DNA of 64,000 nucleotides from Candidatus Magnetominusculus xianensis (GCA_001541255.1 LNQR01000001.1:1-64000); one strand, 5' to 3'; numbered from the stretch's first letter, positions 46,930-54,930 are shown. Notes: generated from the sequence alone by a model not told the origin. Made by a program: numbers and translations.

Positions 46930-47295
46930 TTATTTATTAGCAGGCGCTGGTGCCGGAGCTGCCGCTGGTGCCGCAGGAGCAGGTGCCGGAGCTGCTGCCG
47001 CTGGTGATGCTGCCGGAGCCGTCGCTGGTGCCGCAGGAGCAGGTGCCGGAGCTGCTGCCGCTGGTGATGCTGCCGGAGCCGCTGGTGATGCTTCAGGTGC
47101 CGGGGCTGCCGGTGATGCCTCAGGTGCCGGGGCAGGTGCTGGCGCGGGTGTTGCCTCAGGCGTTGGCGCTGGTGTCGGTGCCTGTGTAGGCGCTGGTGTC
47201 GGTGTTGGCGATGGAGCCGGTGCTGGCGCTGGTTTACATGCCGCAAACGACATCACAAGCGCTGCAATAAGTGCAACGTACAATAGGTGCTTCAT
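46930..47295 (-). CDS. Pro/Ala-rich small lipoprotein
   Basis: The 121-residue product begins with a lipoprotein signal (MKHLLYVALIAALVMSFAAC, lipid Cys20). All the rest is a low-complexity chain of Ala, Pro, Ser and Thr with PAPA and PSPT periods. It would be an extended, flexible surface or periplasmic lipoprotein. GGAGG precedes the ATG. The DNA contains a 58-bp tandem repeat, so its length is likely to vary between strains. The opposite strand is also open, with a Gly/Ala frame that has no ribosome-binding site. Confidence 0.75.
   Translation of the reverse strand: MKHLLYVALIAALVMSFAACKPAPAPAPSPTPTPAPTQAPTPAPTPEATPAPAPAPAPEASPAAPAPEASPAAPAASPAAAAPAPAPAAPATAPAASPAAAAPAPAPAAPAAAPAPAPANK
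46963..47080. repeat. 58-bp perfect direct repeat with 60-bp period
   Basis: The 58 bases at 46963-47020 recur exactly at 47023-47080, within the Pro/Ala-rich lipoprotein gene. The unit is 20 codons, so gain or loss keeps the frame. Several shorter variants follow to about 47230. Confidence 0.9.
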
Positions 47296-47412
47296 TCTTT
47301 ACTCCCTCCTTCTTCTTTTAATCGGACCCTTCTACTAAAAGGTATAGTAATATAGCATAGGAATGGGATAATATACCAGCATTAAATTCAGAATTGTCTC
47401 AAATCATTTTTT

Positions 47413-48009
47413 ATGACCATTAACGGCGGATTATACAGGAAACTATCGGGGCTTCTGAGCGCCTCCGGCTATGGTTTAATATTTAATCATGAAAAAGATG
47501 ATTGCAGCCGTGCATTATTAATTAATGCAATAAGTTCTGCTATGAATATGCCGCAAATGTCGGGACTTAGGGCAATGGCATGGCAGTTGAGTGCGGAAAT
47601 CGCAAATACCGGCCCGTTTATAACACCCGGCAACAATGCAGTCTGTCCACAGTGTGAGAGTGTCTGCTGTCTGAACAAGTTTGGACGCTATGATATCGGA
47701 GATATTATTTACATGACCGCGCTGGGTTATCAGCCGGATGAGATTTTACACAATAACGAGCCGGAGTGCCTGCCTTGTAAGTATCTGTCGCACACTGGCT
47801 GTAGTGTATCACGTCAGTTGAGGCCGTTTCGCTGTAACTGGTTTTTTTGTACCCCCATGATTGAATACATGGAAAGCGGCAGTAAAAAGGCTTACAGAGG
47901 ATTTAACAGGCTGTTTCAGGACATCATCCAGCTTAGAAAAGCAATGCTTGATGAGTTTCACGCCGCCATCGTATTATTATTATCCGAATCAGAGTTGAAT
48001 AAACCCTGA
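47413..48009 (+). CDS. YkgJ-like cysteine-cluster protein
   Basis: The 198-residue protein has two cysteine groups: CPQCESVCC, then CLPCKYLSHTGCSVSRQLRPFRCNWFFC. This is the YkgJ/UPF0153 pattern, thought to bind zinc or an Fe-S cluster. The N-terminal 75 residues are helical and not part of the common domain. No function is established for the family. It is divergent from the lipoprotein gene and convergent with the CheY-like gene, seven bases away. Confidence 0.8.
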   Translation: MTINGGLYRKLSGLLSASGYGLIFNHEKDDCSRALLINAISSAMNMPQMSGLRAMAWQLSAEIANTGPFITPGNNAVCPQCESVCCLNKFGRYDIGDIIYMTALGYQPDEILHNNEPECLPCKYLSHTGCSVSRQLRPFRCNWFFCTPMIEYMESGSKKAYRGFNRLFQDIIQLRKAMLDEFHAAIVLLLSESELNKP

Positions 48010-48015
48010 CCAGCC

Positions 48016-48417
48016 CTACTGCCCATCATCTATCAGGCCATATTCCCTGAGCAATGCCATAAGTTTCTTCGTGTCGATGGGCTTAACCAGATAATCTGTA
48101 CAGCCGCCATTGTAGTATGCCTCGATTATGTCTTTTGGCGAATCAAGGGCTGTGGTCATGATTATCTTCGCCGTGGGGTATCTTTTTACGCGGCTCTCAA
48201 CCTCTCTCATTGCCTTAAGTGCCTCCATTCCGTCTAACACTGGCATCATTATGTCGAGACAGACAATGTCATATGGCGCGGCGTCTTCTAATGCCCGGGT
48301 AAAGGCATCAAGTGCCTCCCTGCCATTTTCGGAGACATCGCATATACCATATGGAGAGAGTAGTTTTTGGAGCAGTCTGCGTGATATTGGATCATCTTCG
48401 GTTATTAATACTTTCAT
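48016..48417 (-). CDS. stand-alone response regulator (CheY-like)
   Basis: The 133-residue protein is a single receiver domain: acidic pair in ITEDDPISRRLLQ, phospho-acceptor Asp in CLDIMMPVLDGMEALK, then TTALDSPKDI and the Lys in YLVKPIDTKK. The absence of an output domain suggests protein-protein signalling, in motility or a phosphorelay. It lies 31 bp downstream of the gene for a membrane protein and is probably co-transcribed with it. Confidence 0.92.
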   Translation of the reverse strand: MKVLITEDDPISRRLLQKLLSPYGICDVSENGREALDAFTRALEDAAPYDIVCLDIMMPVLDGMEALKAMREVESRVKRYPTAKIIMTTALDSPKDIIEAYYNGGCTDYLVKPIDTKKLMALLREYGLIDDGQ

Positions 48418-48448
48418 TTCACTCCTTTATATATTGTTTAGGTTGCGC

Positions 48449-48991
48449 TTACTTACCGTTTGCCAGCTCCTCAGCACCACTGAAAGCTGAATCCCGCATT
48501 TTAATGCTGTCACTGCGCTTAAGTTTTACCTCATATCCAAGGGCCATTGTTACAATTTCAGCGGCCTGTAACGACAACGTCCTGTATGCCGATTTTATTT
48601 CCACCTTGTACACAAAACAGGGCCACAGCAAGACAACTAAGATAATCGGGACAACAAAATCTTGTGTCTTTCGCGGCACAACGCCCTTTATCGTGTCCAT
48701 AATACAGTTATAGGCAAACTTAACTATAAAAATAACTACTCCTGTAAGAAATATCCCCGACGTAAGCGCCCATAGAATAAATGCCAGGGCAGAGCGGGCA
48801 CTGATGCCTTCCTCGTCACCTTCTCTGAGCTTATGGGCAAATTTCAGAGATTTTATTTCAACACATTCTATGCCCCAAAGACAATACAACCAGTAAAATG
48901 CCAGTATGAGCCATAGGTAAAACAAGGCTCGTACCAACAGAAACCTGTTCTCATATAAATACTGTAGAGGGCTGTCCGACCGCCTGTTCAT
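48449..48991 (-). CDS. hypothetical membrane protein with three helices
   Basis: The 180-residue product has three hydrophobic segments (about 18-42, 70-93 and 110-130). A basic, helical C-terminal part follows with AAEIVTMALGYEVKLKRSDS. I recognise no family. Its position just upstream of the stand-alone receiver suggests they act together. The 307-bp gap upstream (48992-49298) holds the SQR promoter and leader and no gene. Confidence 0.7.
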   Translation of the reverse strand: MNRRSDSPLQYLYENRFLLVRALFYLWLILAFYWLYCLWGIECVEIKSLKFAHKLREGDEEGISARSALAFILWALTSGIFLTGVVIFIVKFAYNCIMDTIKGVVPRKTQDFVVPIILVVLLWPCFVYKVEIKSAYRTLSLQAAEIVTMALGYEVKLKRSDSIKMRDSAFSGAEELANGK

Positions 48992-49122
48992 AAGTTTGCC
49001 TAACGCTGCAACACATTTTTATACTGCTGCACATGTACAGAATCGTACACAACTATATGATACATCATCATCAATAAATACATCAATAATTTAGACGCTG
49101 TGTATTAGTAAAATTATTTTAC

Positions 49123-49151
49123 TTGACATTTTCGCACAATTTTGATTTAAT
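49123..49151 (+). promoter_or_regulatory. strong sigma70-like promoter for the SQR operon
   Basis: TTGACA (49123-49128) and TTTAAT (49146-49151) are 17 bp apart, with an A/T-rich upstream region. This is the best promoter in the window. The 14-bp sequence TATTTTACTTGACA also occurs at the promoter of the actin-like gene (minus strand, about 59930-59943). The transcript would have a 5' leader of about 140 nt. Confidence 0.7.
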
Positions 49152-49167
49152 TAAAAGGAGTATTACA

Positions 49168-49205
49168 GGCGCACAGGCAGGCCCGGAGAGGTCACAAGCT
49201 GCGCC
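49168..49205 (+). ncRNA. possible structured 5' leader of the SQR operon
   Basis: GGCGCA (49168-49173) pairs perfectly with TGCGCC (49200-49205), enclosing G/C-rich sequence that can fold further. It lies early in the long leader. I could not match it to a known riboswitch; its purine-rich loops recall, but do not match, the GEMM c-di-GMP aptamer. Confidence 0.25.
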
Positions 49206-49298
49206 GCAAGTTACATGTTAAGCAAGATATCCATGGTAGCAGTGAGGCAGTTGGTATAATAACATACCCTCTAAATAACTAAAAGCGAGGTAGCTGAA

Positions 49299-50459
49299 AT
49301 GAAACGAATCGTAGTAATTGGAGGCGGCAGCGGCGGAGTTATGTTTTCTAACCGTATGAGAGGCGCATTCACTCCGGATGAAGTGGAAATTACAGTCATA
49401 GAAAGAAGCGAGAAGCATTTTTACCAGCCAGCCTTCACCCTGGTGGTGTTCGACCTGGATGACCCGGTCAATCTTATGAGACCTACAAAAGACCTGTTCT
49501 TTGAGGGAATCAAACTTATTCACGACGAGGCCACAAAAATTGACGCTGCAAATAACAAGGTATCCACTGCCAAAAGCGGTGATATATCATATGATTATCT
49601 CGTCATAGCTACTGGTGCCAGACTTATCTTCGATGAAGACCCTGAGGGGCTGAAAAGCGCCCTTGACAAGGGAACAAACACATTTAACTTCTATAAACTT
49701 GACGGGGCAATAAAACTTCGCGACGCCCTGAAGAGCCTCGATGGCGGTACAATTGTCTCATCAGTGTGTTCGATGCCCATAAAGTGCCCGGCGGCCCCGA
49801 TGAAGTTCATTATGATGGCAGAAGATATGATGAGGGAAAAGGGCATAAGGAATAAGTTTAAGTTTATATTTACAACACCAATGCCGGCAGTGTTCAGCAG
49901 AGAGCCATACGCCTCAAAGCTGAATTCAATATTCGCATCGAGGGGAATCGAGACAGTAGCAAACTTCAACCCCTCTGAAGTTGACTCAGACAAGGGCGTT
50001 TTAAAGGATTTCGGGAAAAAAGAGGTAAGATTTGACACCCTTACAATAACCCCACCTCATGGCGGTGAAGCGATAATAGATAACTCAGAAGGCGTCGGCG
50101 ACGCAGCAGGCTGGGTAACATGTGACAAAAACCTGATGGTGAGCAAGAAATACAGTAACGTATACGGTATAGGTGACGCCACAGACTTCCCTACATCAAA
50201 GACGGCCTCAGGCATAAGGAAACAGGCAAAGGTACTGGTAGCGCGCCTCGCGGCAGATATTACCGGAGTACCTACGAAGGCTGCATACGATGGCGAGATC
50301 ATCTGCCCTATGCTGACAAAAAATAAACGTGTCATGTTCGCGCACTTCAATTACACAGAGGCCATTTCACCAGCGATTGAAAGTTATGCCAATTGGGTAC
50401 TCAAAGTCCACATGCTCAGGCCGCTTTACTGGAATCTCATGTTGAACGCGTTAGTTTAA
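49299..50459 (+). CDS. sulfide:quinone oxidoreductase-like flavoprotein
   Basis: The 386-residue FAD protein has the N-terminal dinucleotide motif VVIGGGSGGVMFSN, the second motif VYGIGDATDFP and the SQR-specific cysteines C157, C163 (in KCPAAP) and C336 (in EIICPM). This resembles type III sulfide:quinone oxidoreductases, which oxidise sulfide at the membrane surface and reduce quinone. The C-terminal amphipathic region would bind the membrane. DUF1641 follows, the usual companion. It could also act on other sulfur compounds. Confidence 0.88.
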   Translation: MKRIVVIGGGSGGVMFSNRMRGAFTPDEVEITVIERSEKHFYQPAFTLVVFDLDDPVNLMRPTKDLFFEGIKLIHDEATKIDAANNKVSTAKSGDISYDYLVIATGARLIFDEDPEGLKSALDKGTNTFNFYKLDGAIKLRDALKSLDGGTIVSSVCSMPIKCPAAPMKFIMMAEDMMREKGIRNKFKFIFTTPMPAVFSREPYASKLNSIFASRGIETVANFNPSEVDSDKGVLKDFGKKEVRFDTLTITPPHGGEAIIDNSEGVGDAAGWVTCDKNLMVSKKYSNVYGIGDATDFPTSKTASGIRKQAKVLVARLAADITGVPTKAAYDGEIICPMLTKNKRVMFAHFNYTEAISPAIESYANWVLKVHMLRPLYWNLMLNALV

Positions 50460-50491
50460 CCTAACATGACTACATTTTTGAGGAGTGAGAG

Positions 50492-51202
50492 ATGGCAAAG
50501 AAAATAACACCTACAAATGGCACAGCCGCCTCAGCAACCGAGCAGATGGCTTTGCAGATAGACGAGCTATACGGGAAGTTTAAGATCATTGAGAACTTCG
50601 TCAGTGATGTTATGCCGGGCATGGAAAAGGCGATGAAGGAGATTAATGAGACCATAAACGACCTGAGAATAAAGTTCGAGAGGGATGAAACCCTTCAGCT
50701 CCTGAAGAGTATTGGTGACAATATCCCGACCTTTGTCGAGTTATTAAAGGTCATGAAGGCAGTCAAGGGGTTTGCCGATGACCTTTCCCCTGCCTCAGAC
50801 AAGGTAATGAAGGAACTGACACCGGCTATAAATACACTCAGATATGCCTACGAGAAAGACGAGACGATGGAGTTGTTACAAAAAACCGGAGAAAATATCC
50901 CAACTCTTATCAAACTGTTAGATTTTCTTGCATATTTTGACAAGAGCGGGGACCTTGACTTTACTCTTAAGACCGCGTTTGCCAAAGAGACTGAGTACAT
51001 GATAAGAGGTATGGAAAAGTGCGCGGTTCGCACAATGCAGCAACTTATAGAAAAACCCCTTAAGCCTGGCCTTAAGAACATATTCTCGTCGTTGAAAGAC
51101 CCCGAAGTCCAGAAGGGTTTTATACTGATGACCACCTTCGCCAGAAATATGCCTCAGTGTATGTTAGAGACTATCGAAGAAAGCGAAATAACCAAGAAAT
51201 AG
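50492..51202 (+). CDS. DUF1641 protein, SQR companion
   Basis: The 236-residue helical protein has two related halves (MEKAMKEINETINDLRIKFERDETLQLLKSIGDNIPTFVELL and ASDKVMKELTPAINTLRYAYEKDETMELLQ), which suggests an internal duplication. DUF1641 genes regularly follow SQR-like flavoproteins. The protein may tether or couple the flavoprotein. GGAGTGAGAG precedes ATG 50492, 32 bp after the SQR stop, so the two are an operon. Confidence 0.85.
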   Translation: MAKKITPTNGTAASATEQMALQIDELYGKFKIIENFVSDVMPGMEKAMKEINETINDLRIKFERDETLQLLKSIGDNIPTFVELLKVMKAVKGFADDLSPASDKVMKELTPAINTLRYAYEKDETMELLQKTGENIPTLIKLLDFLAYFDKSGDLDFTLKTAFAKETEYMIRGMEKCAVRTMQQLIEKPLKPGLKNIFSSLKDPEVQKGFILMTTFARNMPQCMLETIEESEITKK

Positions 51203-51224
51203 ACCCCAGGCACCCAGATACCGG

Positions 51225-51242
51225 CTCCCGCAAACGCGGGAG
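51225..51242 (+). terminator. GC hairpin between convergent SQR operon and bacteriohemerythrin genes
   Basis: CTCCCGC (51225-51231) and GCGGGAG (51236-51242) form a stem with an AAAC loop. No T-run follows, so it may be Rho-assisted or simply a 3'-end stabiliser. It lies in the 58-bp gap between the convergent genes. Confidence 0.45.
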
Positions 51243-51260
51243 TCAGGCCTATGCCTCTTA

Positions 51261-51668
51261 TCAGGATACACCTTTTTCTTTCAGAAACGGCGAATACTTT
51301 TTGTCTGTCCCCATTATATGTTTGGTCAGCCATTCCTTGAGGAAGTTTAACAGAGCTAAATCGACCATAGCCTTTCCTTCTTTGAATTGCTTTTGAAAAT
51401 CAACAATTTTTGCTATGAGGTCTTTATGTTCATGTTCATGTGCAGAGATCCATGGAAACGCAAGCTTGTTCAACAGCTTCTCTTCGGCTGTAAAATGGTA
51501 TCTCGTATAGTCTATCAGCTCCCCTATAACAGGTTCAATCACGGTGCTGCCCTTTTTTGCTGATACTGCGTCAAAAAGGCCGTTGAGAAGTTTTAGGATT
51601 TTTTTGTGATGCTCATCAAACTCCTTAATATGTACACTAAGACTTTCATTCCATGTGATCAGCGGCAT
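51261..51668 (-). CDS. bacteriohemerythrin
   Basis: The 135-residue protein is a single hemerythrin domain with the diiron ligands in place: His in FDEHHKK, YHFTAEEKLL, HEHEHKD, and the terminal WLTKHIMGTDKKY (HxxxxD). It reversibly binds oxygen at a diiron site, for storage, delivery or sensing. It is a close paralogue of the next gene, 19 bp upstream, and both follow an HD-GYP regulator. Confidence 0.95.
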   Translation of the reverse strand: MPLITWNESLSVHIKEFDEHHKKILKLLNGLFDAVSAKKGSTVIEPVIGELIDYTRYHFTAEEKLLNKLAFPWISAHEHEHKDLIAKIVDFQKQFKEGKAMVDLALLNFLKEWLTKHIMGTDKKYSPFLKEKGVS

Positions 51669-51687
51669 AAACCCTCCGTATTATGTT

Positions 51688-52095
51688 TTAAGATACACCT
51701 TTTTCTTTTAGAAATGATGAGTATTTCTTGTCTGTTTCCATTATGTGTTTTGTCAGCCATTCCTTTAGGAAATTCAGCAGCTCCAGGTCAATCATGGCCT
51801 TACCTTCTTTAAACTTTTTTTGAAAATCATTAATTTTTGATGTCAGATGCTCATGTTCTGCTTTGTGCCTTGCATATCCGGGGAACGAATATCTGGACAT
51901 TAACTTTTCTTCGGCTGCAAAATGGTAATTCTTATACGCTATTAACTCTACAAGAATAGGCGCTACAACAAGATTACCCTGTTTTTTTGTAACTGCATCA
52001 AAAAGGTCGTTAAGAAATCTTACGACATTCTTGTGATGAGTATCAAACTCCTCAATAGACACACTAAAAGTGTCATTCCAAGTAATTAGTTTCAT
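51688..52095 (-). CDS. bacteriohemerythrin (paralogue)
   Basis: This 135-residue hemerythrin shares the whole C-terminal half with its neighbour and retains all diiron ligands (FDTHHKN, YHFAAEEKLM, HKAEHEH, WLTKHIMETDKKY). The N-terminal half is more diverged, so oxygen affinity may differ. It lies nine bases downstream of the HD-GYP gene, suggesting one transcript for oxygen-binding proteins and a c-di-GMP phosphodiesterase. Confidence 0.95.
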   Translation of the reverse strand: MKLITWNDTFSVSIEEFDTHHKNVVRFLNDLFDAVTKKQGNLVVAPILVELIAYKNYHFAAEEKLMSRYSFPGYARHKAEHEHLTSKINDFQKKFKEGKAMIDLELLNFLKEWLTKHIMETDKKYSSFLKEKGVS

Positions 52096-52104
52096 AAACG
52101 GTCT

Positions 52105-53154
52105 TCACTCCTGAAATTTGAAATCTTTCCCGAAGACATTCAAACACGCATCCACAACATCGGGGTCATAGAGAACCCCTCTCCTGTCTGAAATCTCCCC
52201 GAGGGCCATGTCCAACCCCAGGGAAGGACGATATGGCCTGCCTGATGACATAGCCTCAACTACATCGGCGACATTTAATACCCTTGCCTCAACAAGTATG
52301 TTACTGCCGTTAAGTCCAAGCGGATAGCCTGAGCCGTTATATTTCTCATGGTGCTGCAAGACAATATCTGCCAGTGGAAATGTAAAGTCAATCTTTCTCA
52401 AAAATTCATAACCTGCCATCGCATGTGTCTTTACCACAGCACGCTCAATCTCGGTCAGCCCTGCCGGTTTTGTAAGTATTTCAGCCGGGACATGCATCTT
52501 GCCAATGTCATGAAGCATGGCGGCAATTTTTATTTTAAATATTATGTCCTCGGACAGGGACATCTCTGCCACAATCGCCTCAGACAGCCCTGCCACCCGC
52601 CTCTGGTGGTCTGCCGTGAAATGGTCTATGGTTGCGAGGGCATGGCTGGCGGCCTCAACCGCTCCCATAAGCATTCTCTTCATCTTTTCATAGCGGTCTC
52701 TCAGCAGCTGCACCTCGCGCTTAATTATCGAAGTATCATCTGTGGGGGTTTGTCTGCGGATTAATATCTTATTTAGCAAGTTGAACAAGTCATCCTTGTC
52801 GATTGGTTTTCTGACATAGGCATCTGCTCTGAGTTCTATTGCTTTTATCATGTATGATACATCGGTAAAGGCAGTTGTTATTACTACCGGTGTATCCGGT
52901 GAGCGTTGTTTGATGTTTTTTATCATCTCAATGCCGTCCATTATCGGCATTTTAATATCTGTGATTACAATGTCAGGCGTTTTGGCGATGAAAACCGACA
53001 GCCCTTCCTCTCCATCCATTGCCGTTAGGACTGTCTTAAAACGTCGTGTAAGAAACCTCATCAGTCCCTCTCTGATCTTATCGTCGTCCTCGACGTACAG
53101 GACAGAGACATCGATTAGCTCGGGTCTGTTTGAGGTGTCAGTGTTACCGTTAAT
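52105..53154 (-). CDS. response regulator with HD-GYP phosphodiesterase domain, probable AUU start
   Basis: The protein has a receiver (phospho-Asp in VITDIKMPIMDG), a short coiled linker and an HD-GYP domain with AAMLHDIGKMH, HAMAGYE and HHEKYNGSGYP, so it should hydrolyse cyclic di-GMP. The first ATG (53061) would cut off the first strand and acidic pocket of the receiver. The frame continues upstream through VLYVEDDDKIREGL to a TAA at 53166-53168, with no ATG, GTG or TTG. AAGGAG (53163-53168) sits eight bases before an ATT at 53152-53154, giving a complete 349-residue protein if AUU is used. A sequencing error or CUG start are alternatives. Confidence 0.85.
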   Translation of the reverse strand: MNGNTDTSNRPELIDVSVLYVEDDDKIREGLMRFLTRRFKTVLTAMDGEEGLSVFIAKTPDIVITDIKMPIMDGIEMIKNIKQRSPDTPVVITTAFTDVSYMIKAIELRADAYVRKPIDKDDLFNLLNKILIRRQTPTDDTSIIKREVQLLRDRYEKMKRMLMGAVEAASHALATIDHFTADHQRRVAGLSEAIVAEMSLSEDIIFKIKIAAMLHDIGKMHVPAEILTKPAGLTEIERAVVKTHAMAGYEFLRKIDFTFPLADIVLQHHEKYNGSGYPLGLNGSNILVEARVLNVADVVEAMSSGRPYRPSLGLDMALGEISDRRGVLYDPDVVDACLNVFGKDFKFQE

Positions 53155-53170
53155 TTTTTCTTCTCCTTAT

Positions 53171-53200
53171 TTCTTCAGGCTTCTTCAGGTTTCTTCAGGC
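53171..53200. repeat. three 10-bp tandem repeats (TTCTTCAGGY)
   Basis: TTCTTCAGGC, TTCTTCAGGT and TTCTTCAGGC run in tandem across the stop codon of the acetyltransferase gene and end just before the HD-GYP ribosome-binding site. Copy-number change here would alter the spacing between two coupled genes. Confidence 0.9.
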
Positions 53201-53653
53201 ATTATTAACATCTACTATCACCGCCTGTTCATCACAGCCAGGAAATTTTGAACAGCGAATACAATCTCCCCATATTTTATGTGGAAGCAGCGCCTTATCT
53301 ATCTCTCTAAACCCTAACTTCATAAAAAACCCCTTTACATAGGTCAGCGCAAACACCTGCCCTACCCCCAGGCCCTTGGCCTCATCCTTACAGCAGTCAA
53401 TAAGCCTGCGCCCTATACCTTGCCTTTGTGCAGAGTCACTTACGACCAGGGATTTTATCTCTGCCAAATCCTCCCATAATATATGCAACGCACATGCCGC
53501 AACAATATGGTCTGTCTCACAAACATAATAATCCCTGATATTCTCATACAGCTCATTTAAAGACCGCGGCAGCATCAACTCTCTGGAGGCATACTGGTTT
53601 ATTAGCTTATGTACATACCCTATGTCTGAAATAACTATTTTCCTGATTTTCAA
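53195..53653 (-). CDS. ArgA-like GNAT N-acetyltransferase
   Basis: The 152-residue GNAT protein has the acetyl-CoA loop QRQGIGRRL and a C-terminal stretch LPHKIWGDCIRCSKFPGCDEQAV. The latter resembles the short, kinase-less N-acetylglutamate synthases of epsilon- and deltaproteobacteria, so it may catalyse the first step of arginine synthesis. It begins at TTG 53653, inside the 3' end of the gamma-subunit gene (47-bp overlap). No arg genes are adjacent, so the substrate is inferred. Confidence 0.8.
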   Translation of the reverse strand: MKIRKIVISDIGYVHKLINQYASRELMLPRSLNELYENIRDYYVCETDHIVAACALHILWEDLAEIKSLVVSDSAQRQGIGRRLIDCCKDEAKGLGVGQVFALTYVKGFFMKLGFREIDKALLPHKIWGDCIRCSKFPGCDEQAVIVDVNNA

Positions 53654-54179
53654 CTATCTCGTATCCTTTTAATATAGCCCGTTTGTTAATAGACAGTGCC
53701 TTAAGCATACACTCAGACATATCACTTTCAATGGCGCTGAACAGGTCTTCCTTTGCCAGCAGGCCGGTGATGGCTGCCGCTGCCCCAAGCATTATCATGT
53801 TTGCCGCTTTGGTGTTGCCAAGCTCTCTGGCTAAAGCGGTAACGTTTATGCCAATCGCCCCATTGTGAATGCTGCTGTCGTGCGTTATCAGCGATGAGTC
53901 GTACAGCAGATAACCGTCTTTGTTGAGACGCGGAGTAAATTTCTGTAACGACGCCTCTGTAAACACCACAAGTATGTCTGCGGAACTAAACACCGGTGAG
54001 CCTATCGGCTCGTCAGAGATTACTACTGCACAATTAGCCGTGCCGCAGCGCATCTCAGCACCATAGGATGGAAACCAGGTCACATTTTTGCCATCCAGCA
54101 TCGCTGCACTGGCTATAACTTTCCCCATGAAAAGTATCCCTTGACCACCTGAGCCTCCTATTAAAATCCGTTTTTCCAT
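53607..54179 (-). CDS. 2-oxoacid:ferredoxin oxidoreductase, gamma subunit
   Basis: The 190-residue protein has GGSGGQGILFMGKVIASAA at the start and the WFPSYGAEMRCGTANCAVVIS block of the gamma domain of 2-oxoacid oxidoreductases (KorC/VorC type). With the alpha and beta subunits it converts 2-oxoacids and CoA to acyl-CoA, reducing ferredoxin. Its ATG lies seven bases after the beta gene stop. No alpha-subunit gene is next to it. Confidence 0.9.
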   Translation of the reverse strand: MEKRILIGGSGGQGILFMGKVIASAAMLDGKNVTWFPSYGAEMRCGTANCAVVISDEPIGSPVFSSADILVVFTEASLQKFTPRLNKDGYLLYDSSLITHDSSIHNGAIGINVTALARELGNTKAANMIMLGAAAAITGLLAKEDLFSAIESDMSECMLKALSINKRAILKGYEIVENQENSYFRHRVCT

Positions 54180-54186
54180 TTGCTGA

Positions 54187-54930
54187 TTACCCTGCGTATA
54201 TATCTTTAATAATTCCGCTTTTATAAACGCTCATCATCTCGTTTTTTATCCATTTCATAGAATCTGCCGGCGTGTAATGCCAGTCGGTTGGACACGGTGA
54301 GAGTATTTCAAGAAAACTGAACCCCTTCTTTTCAATCTGGTTTTCAAAGACTTTTCTTATCAGCTTCCTCGTAGCCAGGACATTTTTTATATCCTCAAGC
54401 GAGGTGCGCGCTACAAAGACCGCACCGTCTATTGTTGCTATCAGCTCTGATACCTTTAGCGGAAAGCCCTCATTCGTACTGGACTTGCCCTTAGGGGATG
54501 TAGTTGTCTGCTGCTTTAGAATCGTCGTTGGGGCCATCTGCCCGCCTGTCATGCCGTATGTGGCGTTGTTGATAAAAAATATTGAGAGATTATCCCCCCT
54601 GTTAGCGGCGTGAATTATCTCAGCCGTGCCGATTGCGGCTAAATCCCCGTCACCCTGATATGAAAACACTACAGCGTCCGGATGAACCCTCTTAAGGGCA
54701 GTAGCAACGGCCGGGGGTCTGCCGTGGGCACATTCTATCACATCGAAATTAAAATAATCGTATGCAAATACCGCACAGCCCACCGGGGCTATCCCTATAA
54801 CACGCTCCCTGATGCCTAGCTCATCAATGACCTCGGCTATCATCCTGTGCAGAATGCTATGTCCACATCCAGGACAAAACCGAAACGGTGTCTCAGTCAG
54901 GCTTTCAGGCCGTGTAAATACCTTTTTCAC
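54187..54930 (-). CDS. 2-oxoacid:ferredoxin oxidoreductase, beta (TPP-binding) subunit
   Basis: The roughly 247-residue protein carries RFCPGCGHSILHR, the TPP-binding GDGDLAAIGTAEI with Mg-binding NNATYGMTGGQMAPT, and the length of KorB/VorA-type beta subunits. I start it at GTG 54930, with AAGGATG upstream; the frame extends 25 codons further without family similarity. The usual alpha subunit and small ferredoxin genes, expected immediately upstream, are missing, since the next gene is a GGDEF protein 95 bp away. Confidence 0.9.
   Translation of the reverse strand: MKKVFTRPESLTETPFRFCPGCGHSILHRMIAEVIDELGIRERVIGIAPVGCAVFAYDYFNFDVIECAHGRPPAVATALKRVHPDAVVFSYQGDGDLAAIGTAEIIHAANRGDNLSIFFINNATYGMTGGQMAPTTILKQQTTTSPKGKSSTNEGFPLKVSELIATIDGAVFVARTSLEDIKNVLATRKLIRKVFENQIEKKGFSFLEILSPCPTDWHYTPADSMKWIKNEMMSVYKSGIIKDIYAG

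Noticed and set aside
46811-47338. Gly/Ala-rich plus-strand frame opposite the lipoprotein gene
   Set aside because: It is the mirror of the Pro/Ala codons. The minus strand has a lipoprotein signal and a ribosome-binding site, and the plus-strand frame has neither.
49168-49205. c-di-GMP (GEMM) riboswitch in the SQR leader
   Set aside because: The region has a G/C stem and some similar short strings, but the conserved aptamer core is not there.
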